From Roseiarcus sp963775575 (GTDB lineage: Bacteria; Pseudomonadota; Alphaproteobacteria; Rhizobiales; Beijerinckiaceae): a DNA stretch of 64,000 nt. The notes below the pieces were generated by a model that saw nothing but the letters and a program-made list of their open reading frames with translations, was not told the origin of the DNA and searched no databases. Position 1 is the stretch's first letter. Every line of letters begins with the position of its first letter. The stretch is from assembly GCA_963775575.1 (NCBI GenBank), contig CAVZJG010000002.1:1860001-1924000 (forward strand), in the 5' to 3' direction. Of this stretch, positions 17,521-26,376 are shown one piece after another. The position numbers and the translations under genes are program-made.

Positions 17521-17521
17521 A

Positions 17522-18049
17522 GTGGAACTCGGAACTACTCCTATTAGCGATAGGCTGCTTTCGGTGCTTCGGGAGTATGCTGGGAAATTGTCAGACCATA
17601 GTATTGCGCTTCTTGAAATGAGGTGGAAAATAGTTGTTCGACTCGCAACGTTCCTGATCTCATTTCTTGTTCTATTTATGGGTCTATCTCTTATGGAATC
17701 GCGAGGTCTATTTTCTTCGACATTTTATTATGTTCGTATTCAACCTGATGATATCCTAGCAATTATCACGATATTGTTTTTTACTGTCGTATTCTTTTCG
17801 TCAGTTCAATTTCTGCGCGCGTATGGAAAACTTAAGCATCAGGTTAGAAGTGAACTATTCCTGTGCAGGCGCCTCCTAACCCGGGCGTCAGAGATTCTAG
17901 ATAAGGCGCAACTTTCGAACCAAGACAAATTTGTATTTGAAATAGCACTATTCGAAGCTGAGAGAGCTATTAGCGATGCGCAAGATTCATTGAAAGGCAC
18001 GTTCTTTCTTGAATTATCACTTTCTCGAAAGGTTGGAAATGTAGAGTGA
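17522..18049 (+). CDS. Two-TM membrane protein coupled to the GTPase-like gene
   Basis: 175 residues from a GTG one base after the GTPase stop, with GAGGGGGG overlapping the end of that gene as ribosome site. Two strong TM helices (about 35-58 and 77-97) are separated by a short loop. Both termini should be cytoplasmic, and the C-terminal 75 residues are charged and likely helical (KLKHQVRSELFLCRRLL). It is AT-rich like its partner. I recognise no family. A GTPase with a two-TM partner suggests a membrane-tethered switch or effector. Confidence 0.78.
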   Translation: MELGTTPISDRLLSVLREYAGKLSDHSIALLEMRWKIVVRLATFLISFLVLFMGLSLMESRGLFSSTFYYVRIQPDDILAIITILFFTVVFFSSVQFLRAYGKLKHQVRSELFLCRRLLTRASEILDKAQLSNQDKFVFEIALFEAERAISDAQDSLKGTFFLELSLSRKVGNVE

Positions 18050-18171
18050 AGACTTCGGCGCGGCAAGAGTCATTCGCATCCAGCTTGAGTCACGGAATTG
18101 GATTGTAGAGTAGAGAAGTGCAAAAGCAACATCGATAACTTAGAAAGTGCTACCGTAATTCCAGCCTGCGT

Positions 18172-18264
18172 CGTCATGGCGAGCGAAGCGAAGCAATCCA
18201 GACTAAGCCGCCGCCGCAAGCCCGAAGTCTAGATTGCTTCGTCGCTGCGCTCCTCGCAATGACG
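18172..18264. repeat. Dispersed palindromic intergenic repeat
   Basis: The left arm CGTCATGGCGAGCGAAGCGA and following AGCAATCCAGAC pair imperfectly with the right arm GTCTAGATTGCTTCGTCGCT and following GCGCTCCTCGCAATGACG. Together they form a long hairpin of the kind scattered between alphaproteobacterial genes. It lies between the two-TM gene and the convergent UDG gene and may act as a bidirectional terminator. The rest of 18050-18297 shows nothing coding. Confidence 0.8.
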
Positions 18265-18297
18265 GCTGAGTCGATTCGACTTAGGCGCACTCCGTCC

Positions 18298-19149
18298 CTA
18301 CTCCTCCCGTCCCATCTCCTCCGCCGCCCGCTTGAGCTTGCGCAGGTCCGCCCACGCCTGGCGCTTGGCGGCGGGTTGGCGCAGCAAATACGCAGGGTGA
18401 AACATCGGCAGCGTCGGGATCGCGGCGCCGTCGTCGCCCTGATAATCGCGCCAGACGCCGCGGGTGCGGGTGATCCCCTCTTTCACGCCGAGCAGCGTCT
18501 GCGTCGCCGAGCCGCCGAGGCAGACGAGCAGCCGCGGCGCGACGAGGGCGATCTGGCGGCGCACGAAGGGCAGGCAGACGGCGGTCTCCTGCGGCGTCGG
18601 GGTGCGGTTGCCGGGCGGGCGCCAGGGGACGACGTTGGCGATGTAGACCTTCGTCCGGTCGAGCCCGATGGCCGCGAGCATGCGGTCGAGCAAGTGGCCG
18701 GCGCGGCCGACGAACGGGCGGCCGATGCGGTCTTCGTCGCCGCCCGGCGCTTCGCCGACCAGCATGATCCGCGCTTCCGGCGCGCCGTCGGCGAACACCA
18801 GCTGCGTCGCCGTCGCCTTGAGGCCGCAGCCCTGAAACCGTTCGAGCGCCGCGCGCAGCTCTTCGAGGCTCCGCGCCGCGGCGGCGGCTTCGCGCGCCGA
18901 GCGCTGGGCTTCGTCTGGCGGCGCGGTTAAAGCTGGGGCAGGATCGGCCGGGGCAGGCATGGGCGGCTCGACTGCGCGGGGCGCCGATGCGGCGATCGGC
19001 GCACGCCGCGCCGCGGACGCCGCGCTTTCGGCGAAGTGGTCGTGCGGCGTCTCGTCGAGCGCGAGATCGACCCCCGCGTCGCGCCACCAACGCAGCGCCT
19101 CGGCCGCCTCGAGCGCGGTCAGGCGGTTAGCATTTGCAGGCTTGCTCAT
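18298..19149 (-). CDS. Uracil-DNA glycosylase family 4-like
   Basis: 283-residue DNA-repair glycosylase removing uracil. A variable Ala/Pro-rich N-terminal third (to about residue 95) precedes the UDG core. This has CGLKATATQLVFADG, GEAPGGDEDRIGRPFVGRAG (motif A), ANVVPWRPPGNRTPTPQE and FHPAYLLR (motif B). Family 4 enzymes bind an Fe4S4 cluster through four Cys; CGLK stands where CxxC is often found, so the cluster may be altered. A TTG at 19170 with AAGGGAAA upstream is an alternative start. The last codons overlap one copy of the 21-bp repeat. Confidence 0.88.
   Translation of the reverse strand: MSKPANANRLTALEAAEALRWWRDAGVDLALDETPHDHFAESAASAARRAPIAASAPRAVEPPMPAPADPAPALTAPPDEAQRSAREAAAAARSLEELRAALERFQGCGLKATATQLVFADGAPEARIMLVGEAPGGDEDRIGRPFVGRAGHLLDRMLAAIGLDRTKVYIANVVPWRPPGNRTPTPQETAVCLPFVRRQIALVAPRLLVCLGGSATQTLLGVKEGITRTRGVWRDYQGDDGAAIPTLPMFHPAYLLRQPAAKRQAWADLRKLKRAAEEMGREE
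18311..18331 (+). repeat. 21-bp direct repeat, right copy (within UDG 3' end)
   Basis: Identical to 16490-16510. On the reverse strand it encodes residues RAAEEMG just before the UDG stop, so a target at the 3' end of a gene appears to have been duplicated around the island. Confidence 0.7.
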
Positions 19150-19409
19150 GGCGGAAGGACCGAGTTGCAATTTTCCCTTCTAGCACGGGGGCGCGACGCC
19201 GAAAGGACTCCGAATCCGGGTGAGCGCGAGCGCTCCCGCTAGGCGACGGTTCCCGCCGTCGACGGCTCATTGCGTTTATTGACCCAAGCTCGCAGCTCAG
19301 GGCGTCGCCGCTCGGATCGACATTCCCGCGCGATTTGCGCAATAAGAGCTCGAGTTTTTCGCTGCGCGCGGGTCTGCCCGCGCGCGACGCCCGCCGCCCG
19401 AGAACGACC

Positions 19410-21086
19410 ATGGCCGAAGCAAGCGAAGCGCCCGCCCGCGAGGCGATGGACTACGACGTCGTCGTCGTCGGCGCCGGGCCGGCGGGGCTTGCCGCCGCGA
19501 TTCGGCTGAAGCAGCTCGACGCCGACCGCGCCGTCGTCGTCGTCGAAAAGGGCTCGGCCGTCGGCGCGCATATTCTCTCCGGCGCGATCGTCGATCCGAT
19601 CGGCCTCGATCGCCTGCTGCCCGATTGGCGCGAGGCCCCCGATCGGCCGCTGAAGACCGAAGTCGCCGCCGATCGCTTTCTGCTGCTCGGCCCCTCCGGC
19701 GGGATCAGGCTGCCCAACTGGCCGATGCCGCGGCTGATGGGCAATCGCGGCCATTTCATCGGCTCGCTCAGCGCGCTGACGCGCTGGCTCGGCGCGCGCG
19801 CCGAGGCGCTCGGCGTCGAGGTCTATCCCGGCTTCGCCGCGACCGAATTGCTTTACGGCGACCGGGGCGAAGTCATCGGCGTGGCGACCGGCGACATGGG
19901 GATCGGCCGCGACGGCGGGCGAAAAGCGAACTTCGCCCGCGGCATGGAGCTGCGCGGCAAGTACGTGCTGCTCGCCGAGGGCGCGCGCGGCTCGCTGACC
20001 AAGCAGGCCGTCGCGCGCTTCCACCTCGACGAAGGCCGCGATCCGCAGAAATACGGCATCGGCCTGAAGGAGATCTGGCGGGTCGCGCCCGCCGAGTTCA
20101 AGCCGGGCCTGGCGCAGCACAGTTTCGGCTGGCCGCTGGGGCGGGGATCGAGCGGCGGCTCGTTCCTCTATCACTACGGCGAGAGCTTGGTCTCGGTCGG
20201 CTTCGTCGTCCACCTCGACTACCGCAACCCGACCCTGTCGCCGTTCGACGAATTCCAGCGCTTCAAGACCCATCCGCTGATTCGCGGGACGTTCGCGGGC
20301 GGCGAGCGCCTCGCCTACGGCGCCCGGGCGATCTCGTCGGGCGGCTGGCAATCCGTGCCCAAGCTGGTCTTTCCCGGCGGCGCGCTGATCGGCTGCGCCG
20401 CCGGCTTGCTCAATTTCGCCCGCATCAAGGGCTCGCACAACGCGATTCTCTCCGGCATGCTGGCGGCCGAAAAAGCGCACGAGGCGCTCGCCGCCGGACG
20501 GAGCGACGATGAACTCGCGGCCTACGAAGAGGCGTGGCGCGGCTCGGACATCGGCCACAACCTCTACAAGGCGCGCAACGTCAAGCCGCTGTGGTCCAAG
20601 CTCGGCCTCGCGCTCGGCGTCGCCTGCGGCGGCTTCGACATGTGGACCAACGAGCTCTTCGGCGTCTCGATCTTCGGCACGCTGAGGCATGGCGAGCCGG
20701 ACTGCGCGACCCTGGCGCCGCTCGCCGACGTCGAGGCGATCGCCTATCCCAAGCCGGACGGGAAGATCTCGTTCGACCGGTCGTCGTCGGTCTACCTGTC
20801 CGCCATCAGCTACCAGGAGGACCAGCCGGTCCATCTGCGCCTGCGCGATCCCGCCGCGCCGATCCGCGACAACCTGCCCCGCTACGGCGAGCCGGCGCGG
20901 CTCTATTGTCCAGCCGGCGTCTACGAAGTCGTCTACGGCGACGAAGCCAGGCGCGCCGACCCGCGCTTCGTCGTCAACCCGCAGAATTGCATCCACTGCA
21001 AGGCCTGCGACATCAAGGACCCCGCTGAGAACATCGACTGGACGCCGCCGGAGGGCGGCGACGGCCCGAATTACGCCGATATGTAG
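19410..21086 (+). CDS. Electron transfer flavoprotein-ubiquinone oxidoreductase
   Basis: 558-residue membrane-associated FAD/Fe4S4 enzyme passing electrons from ETF to ubiquinone. The FAD site is YDVVVVGAGPAGLAAAIRL near the N-terminus. GGSFLYHYGESLVSVGFV and SGGWQSVPKLVFPGGALIG are family-specific. The C-terminal cluster ligands lie in CPAGVYEVVY and NPQNCIHCKACDIKDP. The start at 19410 fits the family length; ATG 19446 is an alternative. ETF itself is not in the window. The region 19150-19409 shows no gene. Confidence 0.95.
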   Translation: MAEASEAPAREAMDYDVVVVGAGPAGLAAAIRLKQLDADRAVVVVEKGSAVGAHILSGAIVDPIGLDRLLPDWREAPDRPLKTEVAADRFLLLGPSGGIRLPNWPMPRLMGNRGHFIGSLSALTRWLGARAEALGVEVYPGFAATELLYGDRGEVIGVATGDMGIGRDGGRKANFARGMELRGKYVLLAEGARGSLTKQAVARFHLDEGRDPQKYGIGLKEIWRVAPAEFKPGLAQHSFGWPLGRGSSGGSFLYHYGESLVSVGFVVHLDYRNPTLSPFDEFQRFKTHPLIRGTFAGGERLAYGARAISSGGWQSVPKLVFPGGALIGCAAGLLNFARIKGSHNAILSGMLAAEKAHEALAAGRSDDELAAYEEAWRGSDIGHNLYKARNVKPLWSKLGLALGVACGGFDMWTNELFGVSIFGTLRHGEPDCATLAPLADVEAIAYPKPDGKISFDRSSSVYLSAISYQEDQPVHLRLRDPAAPIRDNLPRYGEPARLYCPAGVYEVVYGDEARRADPRFVVNPQNCIHCKACDIKDPAENIDWTPPEGGDGPNYADM

Positions 21087-21217
21087 CAAGGAGGCGCGTC
21101 GGTCCTCGCCTTCGCAGCGACGGCCCGAAAGCGCCACTTTTGCCTGAGATCGTTTTTCCTGTAAGGACGGTTGTTCGTCGCGTCGCCCTCGGCGCCCCGC
21201 CGACCTCGAGAAGAAAG

Positions 21218-22993
21218 ATGTCGATCGTGCCAGTCGAGCATTCGCCGACCCGCTGCAGGGGAAAACTCGTCAACGCGCTTGTCGCCGCGAGCGCGCTCAT
21301 CGCGATCGGGGCGACCCAAGCCGCGGCGTCCGCCTCGCCCGCGGATTCGGCCGCCTTGCCGATCGGCGATAGCCAGACGGGCAATTACTTGGCGGCGCTG
21401 GTCGCCGGCGCCGATCGCGACACCACCGGGGCCTCGGTCTATTTCCGCGAGGCCCTGCGCGCCGACCCGAGAAATCCTGGTCTCGTCGAGCGCGCCTTCG
21501 CCGCCGCCCTGGCCGACGGCGACGTCGCCGACGGCTATTCGCTGGCCGATCGCTTGATCGTGCGAGACCCCGGCAACAGCCTGGCGCGTTTGACCCTGGC
21601 CGCGCGCGCGATCGCCGACGGGCAATTCGCCGCCGCGCGTGTTGAGCTCGGCGCCGGCGAGGCGGGCAGGGCGCACGACGTGACGACGACGCTGCTGACG
21701 GCCTGGAGCTACGCCGGCGGCTTCGATGAGCGCCATGCGCTCGAGACGCTCGACCGCCTGCGCGAACCCAGCGTCGCCGTGTTTCGCGATTTTCACGCCG
21801 GCCTGATCGCCGACTTGCTCGGCGACGCGACCGAGGCGCAGCGCCGTTTGCAGACGGCCTACGACGCCGATAAGAACACGCTGCGGCTGGCGGAAGCCTA
21901 TGCGCGGTTCCTCGCGCGCCACAACGACGTCGAAGGCGCGAAAAAAATCTACGCCGACTTCGATCGTCTCGTTCCGCGTCACCCCTTGATCGTCAGCGCG
22001 ATGGCGGACCTCGCGGCGGGTCGGCCGCTCGCGCCGTTGATCCGCAGCGCCAAAGACGGCGTCGCCGAGGCGCTCTACGGCTTGGGCGGGGCGGGAAACC
22101 GGCAAGGCGACGAACTGGCCGCGTTGATCTATTTGCGCCTCGCCTTGTTCTTGCGCCCCGATCACGATCTGGCGGCGGTGAGCGTCGCCAACCTGTTCGA
22201 GGACATCAAGCGCACCGACGCGGCGATTCGCGCCTATCAGCTCGTGCCGGCCTCGTCGCCGATGCGCGAAAGCGCCGAAATTCAGGCCGGATTGGAATTG
22301 GAGTCGATCGGCCGCGCCGACGACGCGATGAAGCGCCTGAGGGAGATCGTGGCGGCCAAGCCCAAGGACGTGGACGCGTGGAGCGCGTTGGGAAGCTTGC
22401 AGCGCACCGCGAAGAAATACGACGACGCCGCGGCGTCCTACGACAAGGCGATCGAACTGGTGGGGACGCCGGACAAGAGCAACTGGACGTTGTTCTATTT
22501 CCGCGGCATCTGTTACGAACGCGCCAAGCAATGGCCGAAGGCGGAAGCCGATTTCAAGAAGGCGCTCGAGCTATACCCCGACCAGCCGCTGGTGCTCAAC
22601 TACCTCGGCTATTCCTGGGTCGATCAAGGCGTCAATCTCGACGAAGCCTTCAAGATGCTGCGCCGCGCCGTCGATTTGCGGCCGAGCGACGGCTATATCG
22701 TCGACAGCCTGGGCTGGGCGCATTACAAGCTCGGCCATTACATGGAAGCGACCGAAGAGCTGGAAAAGGCGATCGACCTCAAGCCGGCCGACCCCGTCGT
22801 CAACGATCATCTCGGCGACGCCTTTTGGCGGGTGAACCGGAAGATCGAGGCGCGCTTCCAGTGGAACCACGCGCGCGACATGCAGCCCGACCCGGAAGAC
22901 CTCCCCGGCATTCTCAAGAAGATCGAATCCGGCCTGCCCGACGAGCCGATCAAGGACGCGCCCGCCGCGCCCGACCCGAAGAATGGCGGCTAG
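21218..22993 (+). CDS. Exported tetratricopeptide-repeat protein
   Basis: 591 residues with a signal-like hydrophobic segment (about 16-37, ending in ATQAAAS). The rest is helical repeats. At least four TPRs are clear in the C-terminal half (AWSALGSLQRTAKKYDDAAA, FRGICYERAKQWPKAEADFK, LGYSWVDQGVNLDEAFKMLR, LGWAHYKLGHYMEATEELEK). Degenerate repeats fill the N-terminal half. The start is set by AGAAGAAAG just before ATG 21218. Such a gene commonly precedes ispE in alphaproteobacteria, and here ispE begins 2 nt after its stop. Role unknown, probably envelope assembly or scaffolding. Confidence 0.88.
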   Translation: MSIVPVEHSPTRCRGKLVNALVAASALIAIGATQAAASASPADSAALPIGDSQTGNYLAALVAGADRDTTGASVYFREALRADPRNPGLVERAFAAALADGDVADGYSLADRLIVRDPGNSLARLTLAARAIADGQFAAARVELGAGEAGRAHDVTTTLLTAWSYAGGFDERHALETLDRLREPSVAVFRDFHAGLIADLLGDATEAQRRLQTAYDADKNTLRLAEAYARFLARHNDVEGAKKIYADFDRLVPRHPLIVSAMADLAAGRPLAPLIRSAKDGVAEALYGLGGAGNRQGDELAALIYLRLALFLRPDHDLAAVSVANLFEDIKRTDAAIRAYQLVPASSPMRESAEIQAGLELESIGRADDAMKRLREIVAAKPKDVDAWSALGSLQRTAKKYDDAAASYDKAIELVGTPDKSNWTLFYFRGICYERAKQWPKAEADFKKALELYPDQPLVLNYLGYSWVDQGVNLDEAFKMLRRAVDLRPSDGYIVDSLGWAHYKLGHYMEATEELEKAIDLKPADPVVNDHLGDAFWRVNRKIEARFQWNHARDMQPDPEDLPGILKKIESGLPDEPIKDAPAAPDPKNGG

Positions 22994-22995
22994 GA

Positions 22996-23883
22996 TTGCC
23001 CGCGCCGCCGTCTTCGTCCCGGCTCTGGCGGGCGCCCGCCAAAGTCAATCTGACCCTGCACGTCCTCGGGCGGCGCGCGGACGGAAGGCACGAACTCGAC
23101 AGCGTCGTGGCGTTCGCCGGCTGCTGCGACTGGCTCGGCTTCGAGCCCGGCGCGGCGCTGTCGCTCGTCGTCGACGGGCCGACCGGGCTGGCGGCCGGGC
23201 CGCTCGACGACAATCTGGTGTTGCGCGCGGCGCGGGCGCTGGCCGAGCGCGCGCCCGGCCTGCGGATGGGCCGCTTCCGCCTGCGTAAAGTCCTGCCGGT
23301 CGCCGCGGGACTCGGCGGCGGCTCGGCGGACGCGGCGGCGGCGCTGCGCGCGCTCGCGCATGAAAACGGCCTCGCCGACGACGACGATTGTCTTTGGGCG
23401 GCGGCGCGCGCGGTCGGCGCGGATGCGCCCGTGTGCTTGCGCCCCCGCGCGCGCGTCATGGCGGGGCAGGGCGAGCGGCTCGGCCCCCCGCTCGATCCGC
23501 CGCCGCTCTTCGCGGTCCTGGCCAATCCCGGAATCCCCGTCGCCACGTCGGAGGTCTTCGCCGGGCTCGGCCTCGAGCGGGGCGCGGCGACCGGCTGGGA
23601 TCGCTCGCCGCCGATTCGCGCGCCCGTCGACGCGCCGCGCTTCATCGCCGCGCTGCGCAGCGGCCGCAACGATTTGCAGGCGAGCGCGCTGCGGATCGCG
23701 CCGGGGATCGCCGACGCGCTGGAAGCGTTGTCGAGCGCGGGGGGCGCCTATGTGACGCGAATGTCGGGCTCGGGCGCGACCTGCTTCGCGCTCTACGAGG
23801 ATCGCCGCCTCGCGGCGCGCGCCGCGGGCATTGTTCGGCGCGCGCATCCCGGGTGGTGGGTGCGGGCGACCGTCCTGCGATGA
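22996..23883 (+). CDS. ispE: 4-diphosphocytidyl-2-C-methyl-D-erythritol kinase
   Basis: 295-residue GHMP kinase of the MEP isoprenoid pathway. The substrate Lys region is APAKVNLTLHVLGRRADGRH, the ATP loop is PVAAGLGGGSADAAAALR, and the C-terminal motif is MSGSGATCFALY. A TTG at 22996, 2 nt after the TPR stop, is the only plausible start; no ATG or GTG lies in frame before the conserved APAKVN. Translation is therefore probably coupled to the upstream gene. The pathway later feeds the polyprenyl synthase at 56315. Confidence 0.93.
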   Translation: MPAPPSSSRLWRAPAKVNLTLHVLGRRADGRHELDSVVAFAGCCDWLGFEPGAALSLVVDGPTGLAAGPLDDNLVLRAARALAERAPGLRMGRFRLRKVLPVAAGLGGGSADAAAALRALAHENGLADDDDCLWAAARAVGADAPVCLRPRARVMAGQGERLGPPLDPPPLFAVLANPGIPVATSEVFAGLGLERGAATGWDRSPPIRAPVDAPRFIAALRSGRNDLQASALRIAPGIADALEALSSAGGAYVTRMSGSGATCFALYEDRRLAARAAGIVRRAHPGWWVRATVLR

Positions 23884-24048
23884 ACCGGGCGCCGGAAGAG
23901 CCGGCGCCGGCTTCTCCCATGAGAATCCCGCTCTCGGGCACGCGCCCGCTCAGGCCCCGCGCCCTTGCCAGCCGCCCCTTGCCAGCCGCTTTGCGGCGCG
24001 CCGGCGCGGCCCTATAAGACGGCCTCGCCGCCCTTGAGAGCCGCAAGC

Positions 24049-25011
24049 ATGCATCTGGTCTCCACCCCCGACAATCCGATCCCGACGGGGGCGATCGTCG
24101 CGTCCGCCTACGCCGTCGACGGAGCGAAGCTGCGCACGGCGCGTTGGACTCCCCCTTGGGCCGCGCGCGGCACGATCGTGATCTTGGGCGGGCGGGCGGA
24201 TTTCATCGAGAAATATTTCGAGACGATCCAGCAAGCGCTCGATCGCGGCTTCGCCGTCGCGACCATGGATTGGCGCGGGCAGGGCGGTTCGGCGCGGCAA
24301 TTGAAGAACCCGCGCAAGGGCCATATCGACGATTTCTCGCTCTACGAGCGCGATCTGGAGGCGCTCGTCAGCGAAGTTCTCGATCCGTCCTGCCCGCGGC
24401 CGTGGTACGGACTGTGCCATTCCATGGGCGCGGCGATCCTGCTCGCGGTCGCACGGGCCGGGCGCTGTCCCTTCGAACGGCTGGCGCTGACTTCGCCGAT
24501 GATCGCGCTGGCCGGACCGAAGCGGCCGCGCCTCGCGCGTCTCGTCGCCGAGGTTCTCGACGCGGTCGGCCTCGGCGGCGCCTTCGTGCCGGGCGGCGGC
24601 CCGAGCATCGTCGTCGCCGGGCCGTTCGCCGGCAATCCCTTGACCTCCGACCCGGCGCGCTTCGCCCGCACGTCGGGCGTCGTCGCGGCCGAACCCGACC
24701 TCGGCCTCGGCTGGCCGACGATCGGCTGGCTTCACGCCGCCTTTCGCCTCATGCGCGAGTTCGAGGAGCCGGATTTTCCCCGCCGCACGCTGACGCCGAT
24801 CCTGGTCATCGCGGCGGGCGCGGACCGAGTGGCCGACACGCGCGCGACCGAGCGTTTCGCTTTGCGCCTGCGCGCCGGGCGGCTCATCGTGATCGACGGG
24901 GCGCAGCACGAAATCCTGATGGAGCGCGACGTCTTCCGCGATCGATTCTGGGCGGCGTTCGATTCGTTCATTCCCGGCGTCGAAGCCGAAAGGGCGCGGG
25001 CGGCGCCGTGA
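24049..25011 (+). CDS. Alpha/beta hydrolase, lysophospholipase L2-like
   Basis: 320-residue serine hydrolase. Features are MDWRGQGGSARQLKNPRKGH (oxyanion-side motif), nucleophile elbow GLCHSMGAA with the Ser in CHSMG rather than the usual GHSMG, the acid in a GADRVAD-like segment, and the catalytic His in DGAQHEILME. No signal peptide is evident. A TATAAG -10-like element lies at 24013-24018. The start at 24049 follows the family; upstream in-frame codons are Pro/Ala noise. Substrate is likely a lysophospholipid or monoglyceride. Confidence 0.82.
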   Translation: MHLVSTPDNPIPTGAIVASAYAVDGAKLRTARWTPPWAARGTIVILGGRADFIEKYFETIQQALDRGFAVATMDWRGQGGSARQLKNPRKGHIDDFSLYERDLEALVSEVLDPSCPRPWYGLCHSMGAAILLAVARAGRCPFERLALTSPMIALAGPKRPRLARLVAEVLDAVGLGGAFVPGGGPSIVVAGPFAGNPLTSDPARFARTSGVVAAEPDLGLGWPTIGWLHAAFRLMREFEEPDFPRRTLTPILVIAAGADRVADTRATERFALRLRAGRLIVIDGAQHEILMERDVFRDRFWAAFDSFIPGVEAERARAAP

Positions 25012-25224
25012 CGGAGGCTTCCGATCGCGCGCTCGCGCCCGACGCGGCCGCGCGCGGCGCTCGCGCTGGTCGTCGTTTTCGCGCTGGCGCTTGGCCGCGC
25101 CGGGCGCGACGAAATCGCGCTGGCCCCGGTTGCCGCGCATGGCTTGACGCGCCCCTTTCCCGTGCCGTATCCGCACTGACGTCGCCGCGCGCGAATCGAC
25201 GCGCGCGCTTTTCTCGAGCGCGAA
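25012..25224. other. Gap between hydrolase and glycosyltransferase genes
   Basis: No convincing gene. One forward frame encodes a short hydrophobic run (RPRAALALVVVFALALGR) ending in PYPH and a stop at 25177-25179, but it lacks a start codon. It could be the remnant of a small membrane gene or chance. Confidence 0.4.
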
Positions 25225-26349
25225 ATGAATTCTGATCCGGCGACGCCAGAGGCGCGCCCGACCCTCTCGGTGGTCGTGCCGACCTACCGCGAAGCGGCCA
25301 ACGTGCCCGTGCTGTTCGAGCGGCTCAAGACGGCGCTCGCCGGGCTGCCTTGGGAAATGATCGTCGTCGACGACGATTCCTCCGACGGCACCGCCGACGT
25401 CGCCTACGCCCTGGCGGCGCGCGATCCGCGGCTGCGCTGCATCCGGCGGGTCGATCGGGTCGGCCTGGCGGGCGCGGTCATCGAGGGCTGGCTGTCGTCG
25501 AGCGCCGACCTGGTGGCGGTGATCGACGGCGATTTGCAGCACGACGAATCGATCCTGCCGAAGATGTACGAAGCCCTCGCGGCGGGCCGCGGCGACCTCG
25601 CCATCGGCACGCGCGTCGCCGACGAAGCGGCGCCGGGCGGCCTCTCGCCGGCGCGCCAGAAGCTGAGCGACCTCGGCGCGTGGTTCTTTCGGCTCGTCGC
25701 CGGCGCTGCGGCTTCCGACCCGATGAGCGGCTTCTTCATGATCCGCCGCGAAATCGTTTCGCGCCTCGCCCCGCGCCTGTCGCCGGACGGCTTCAAGATT
25801 CTCGTCGACGTCATCTTGTCCTCGCACGGCGATCTCGAGATCGTCGAGACGCCTTACGTCTTCCGCAAGCGGCAGGCCGGCGAATCCAAACTGTCGCCGC
25901 TGGTCGGCCTGGACTTTCTCGGCCTCGTCGCGCATCACGCCTCCGGCGGCGTGCTGCCGATCCGTTTCGTGTTGTTTGCGCTGATCGGCGGCCTCGGCCT
26001 CGTCGTCCACCTTGTCGTGTTGACGGCGCTGATCGAAGGCTTCGGTCCGGCGAATTTCGTCGCCTTCCAGATCGCCGCGACGCTGATCGCGATGGCGAGC
26101 AATTTTCTGCTCAACAACGAGATCACCTACCGCGCCTGTCGCTATCGCGGGGCTGCGATGGCGGGCGGCTTCGCGCTGTTCGCGCTGCTGTGCAGCGTCG
26201 GCGCGATCGCCAACGTCGACATCGCGTTGCGGCTGTTTCGCGGCCAGCAGGATTGGTGGCTTGCCGGCCTCGCGGGCGCGCTCGTCAGCGTGGTGTGGAA
26301 TTACGCGGCGAGCTCCGCCATCGTTTGGCGCAGGCGGCGCGCGGCCTGA
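25225..26349 (+). CDS. GT2 glycosyltransferase (dolichyl/polyprenyl-phosphate mannosyltransferase-like) with GtrA-like domain
   Basis: 374 residues. The N-terminal GT-A domain (about 12-235) has VVVPTYREAANV, IVVDDDSSDGTADV and the metal-binding IDGDLQHDE. FFMIRREIV and ETPYVFRKRQAGESKLS are typical of DPM1-like enzymes that charge a polyprenyl phosphate. The C-terminal about 125 residues hold four TM helices of GtrA type (FVLFALIGGLGLVVHLVV, FLLNNEITYR), probably moving or presenting the lipid-linked sugar. ATG 25225 gives the family N-terminus. The next gene follows after 27 nt in the same direction. Confidence 0.92.
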   Translation: MNSDPATPEARPTLSVVVPTYREAANVPVLFERLKTALAGLPWEMIVVDDDSSDGTADVAYALAARDPRLRCIRRVDRVGLAGAVIEGWLSSSADLVAVIDGDLQHDESILPKMYEALAAGRGDLAIGTRVADEAAPGGLSPARQKLSDLGAWFFRLVAGAAASDPMSGFFMIRREIVSRLAPRLSPDGFKILVDVILSSHGDLEIVETPYVFRKRQAGESKLSPLVGLDFLGLVAHHASGGVLPIRFVLFALIGGLGLVVHLVVLTALIEGFGPANFVAFQIAATLIAMASNFLLNNEITYRACRYRGAAMAGGFALFALLCSVGAIANVDIALRLFRGQQDWWLAGLAGALVSVVWNYAASSAIVWRRRRAA

Positions 26350-26376
26350 GAGCGGCGCGCGACGGCGGGCATCGGC

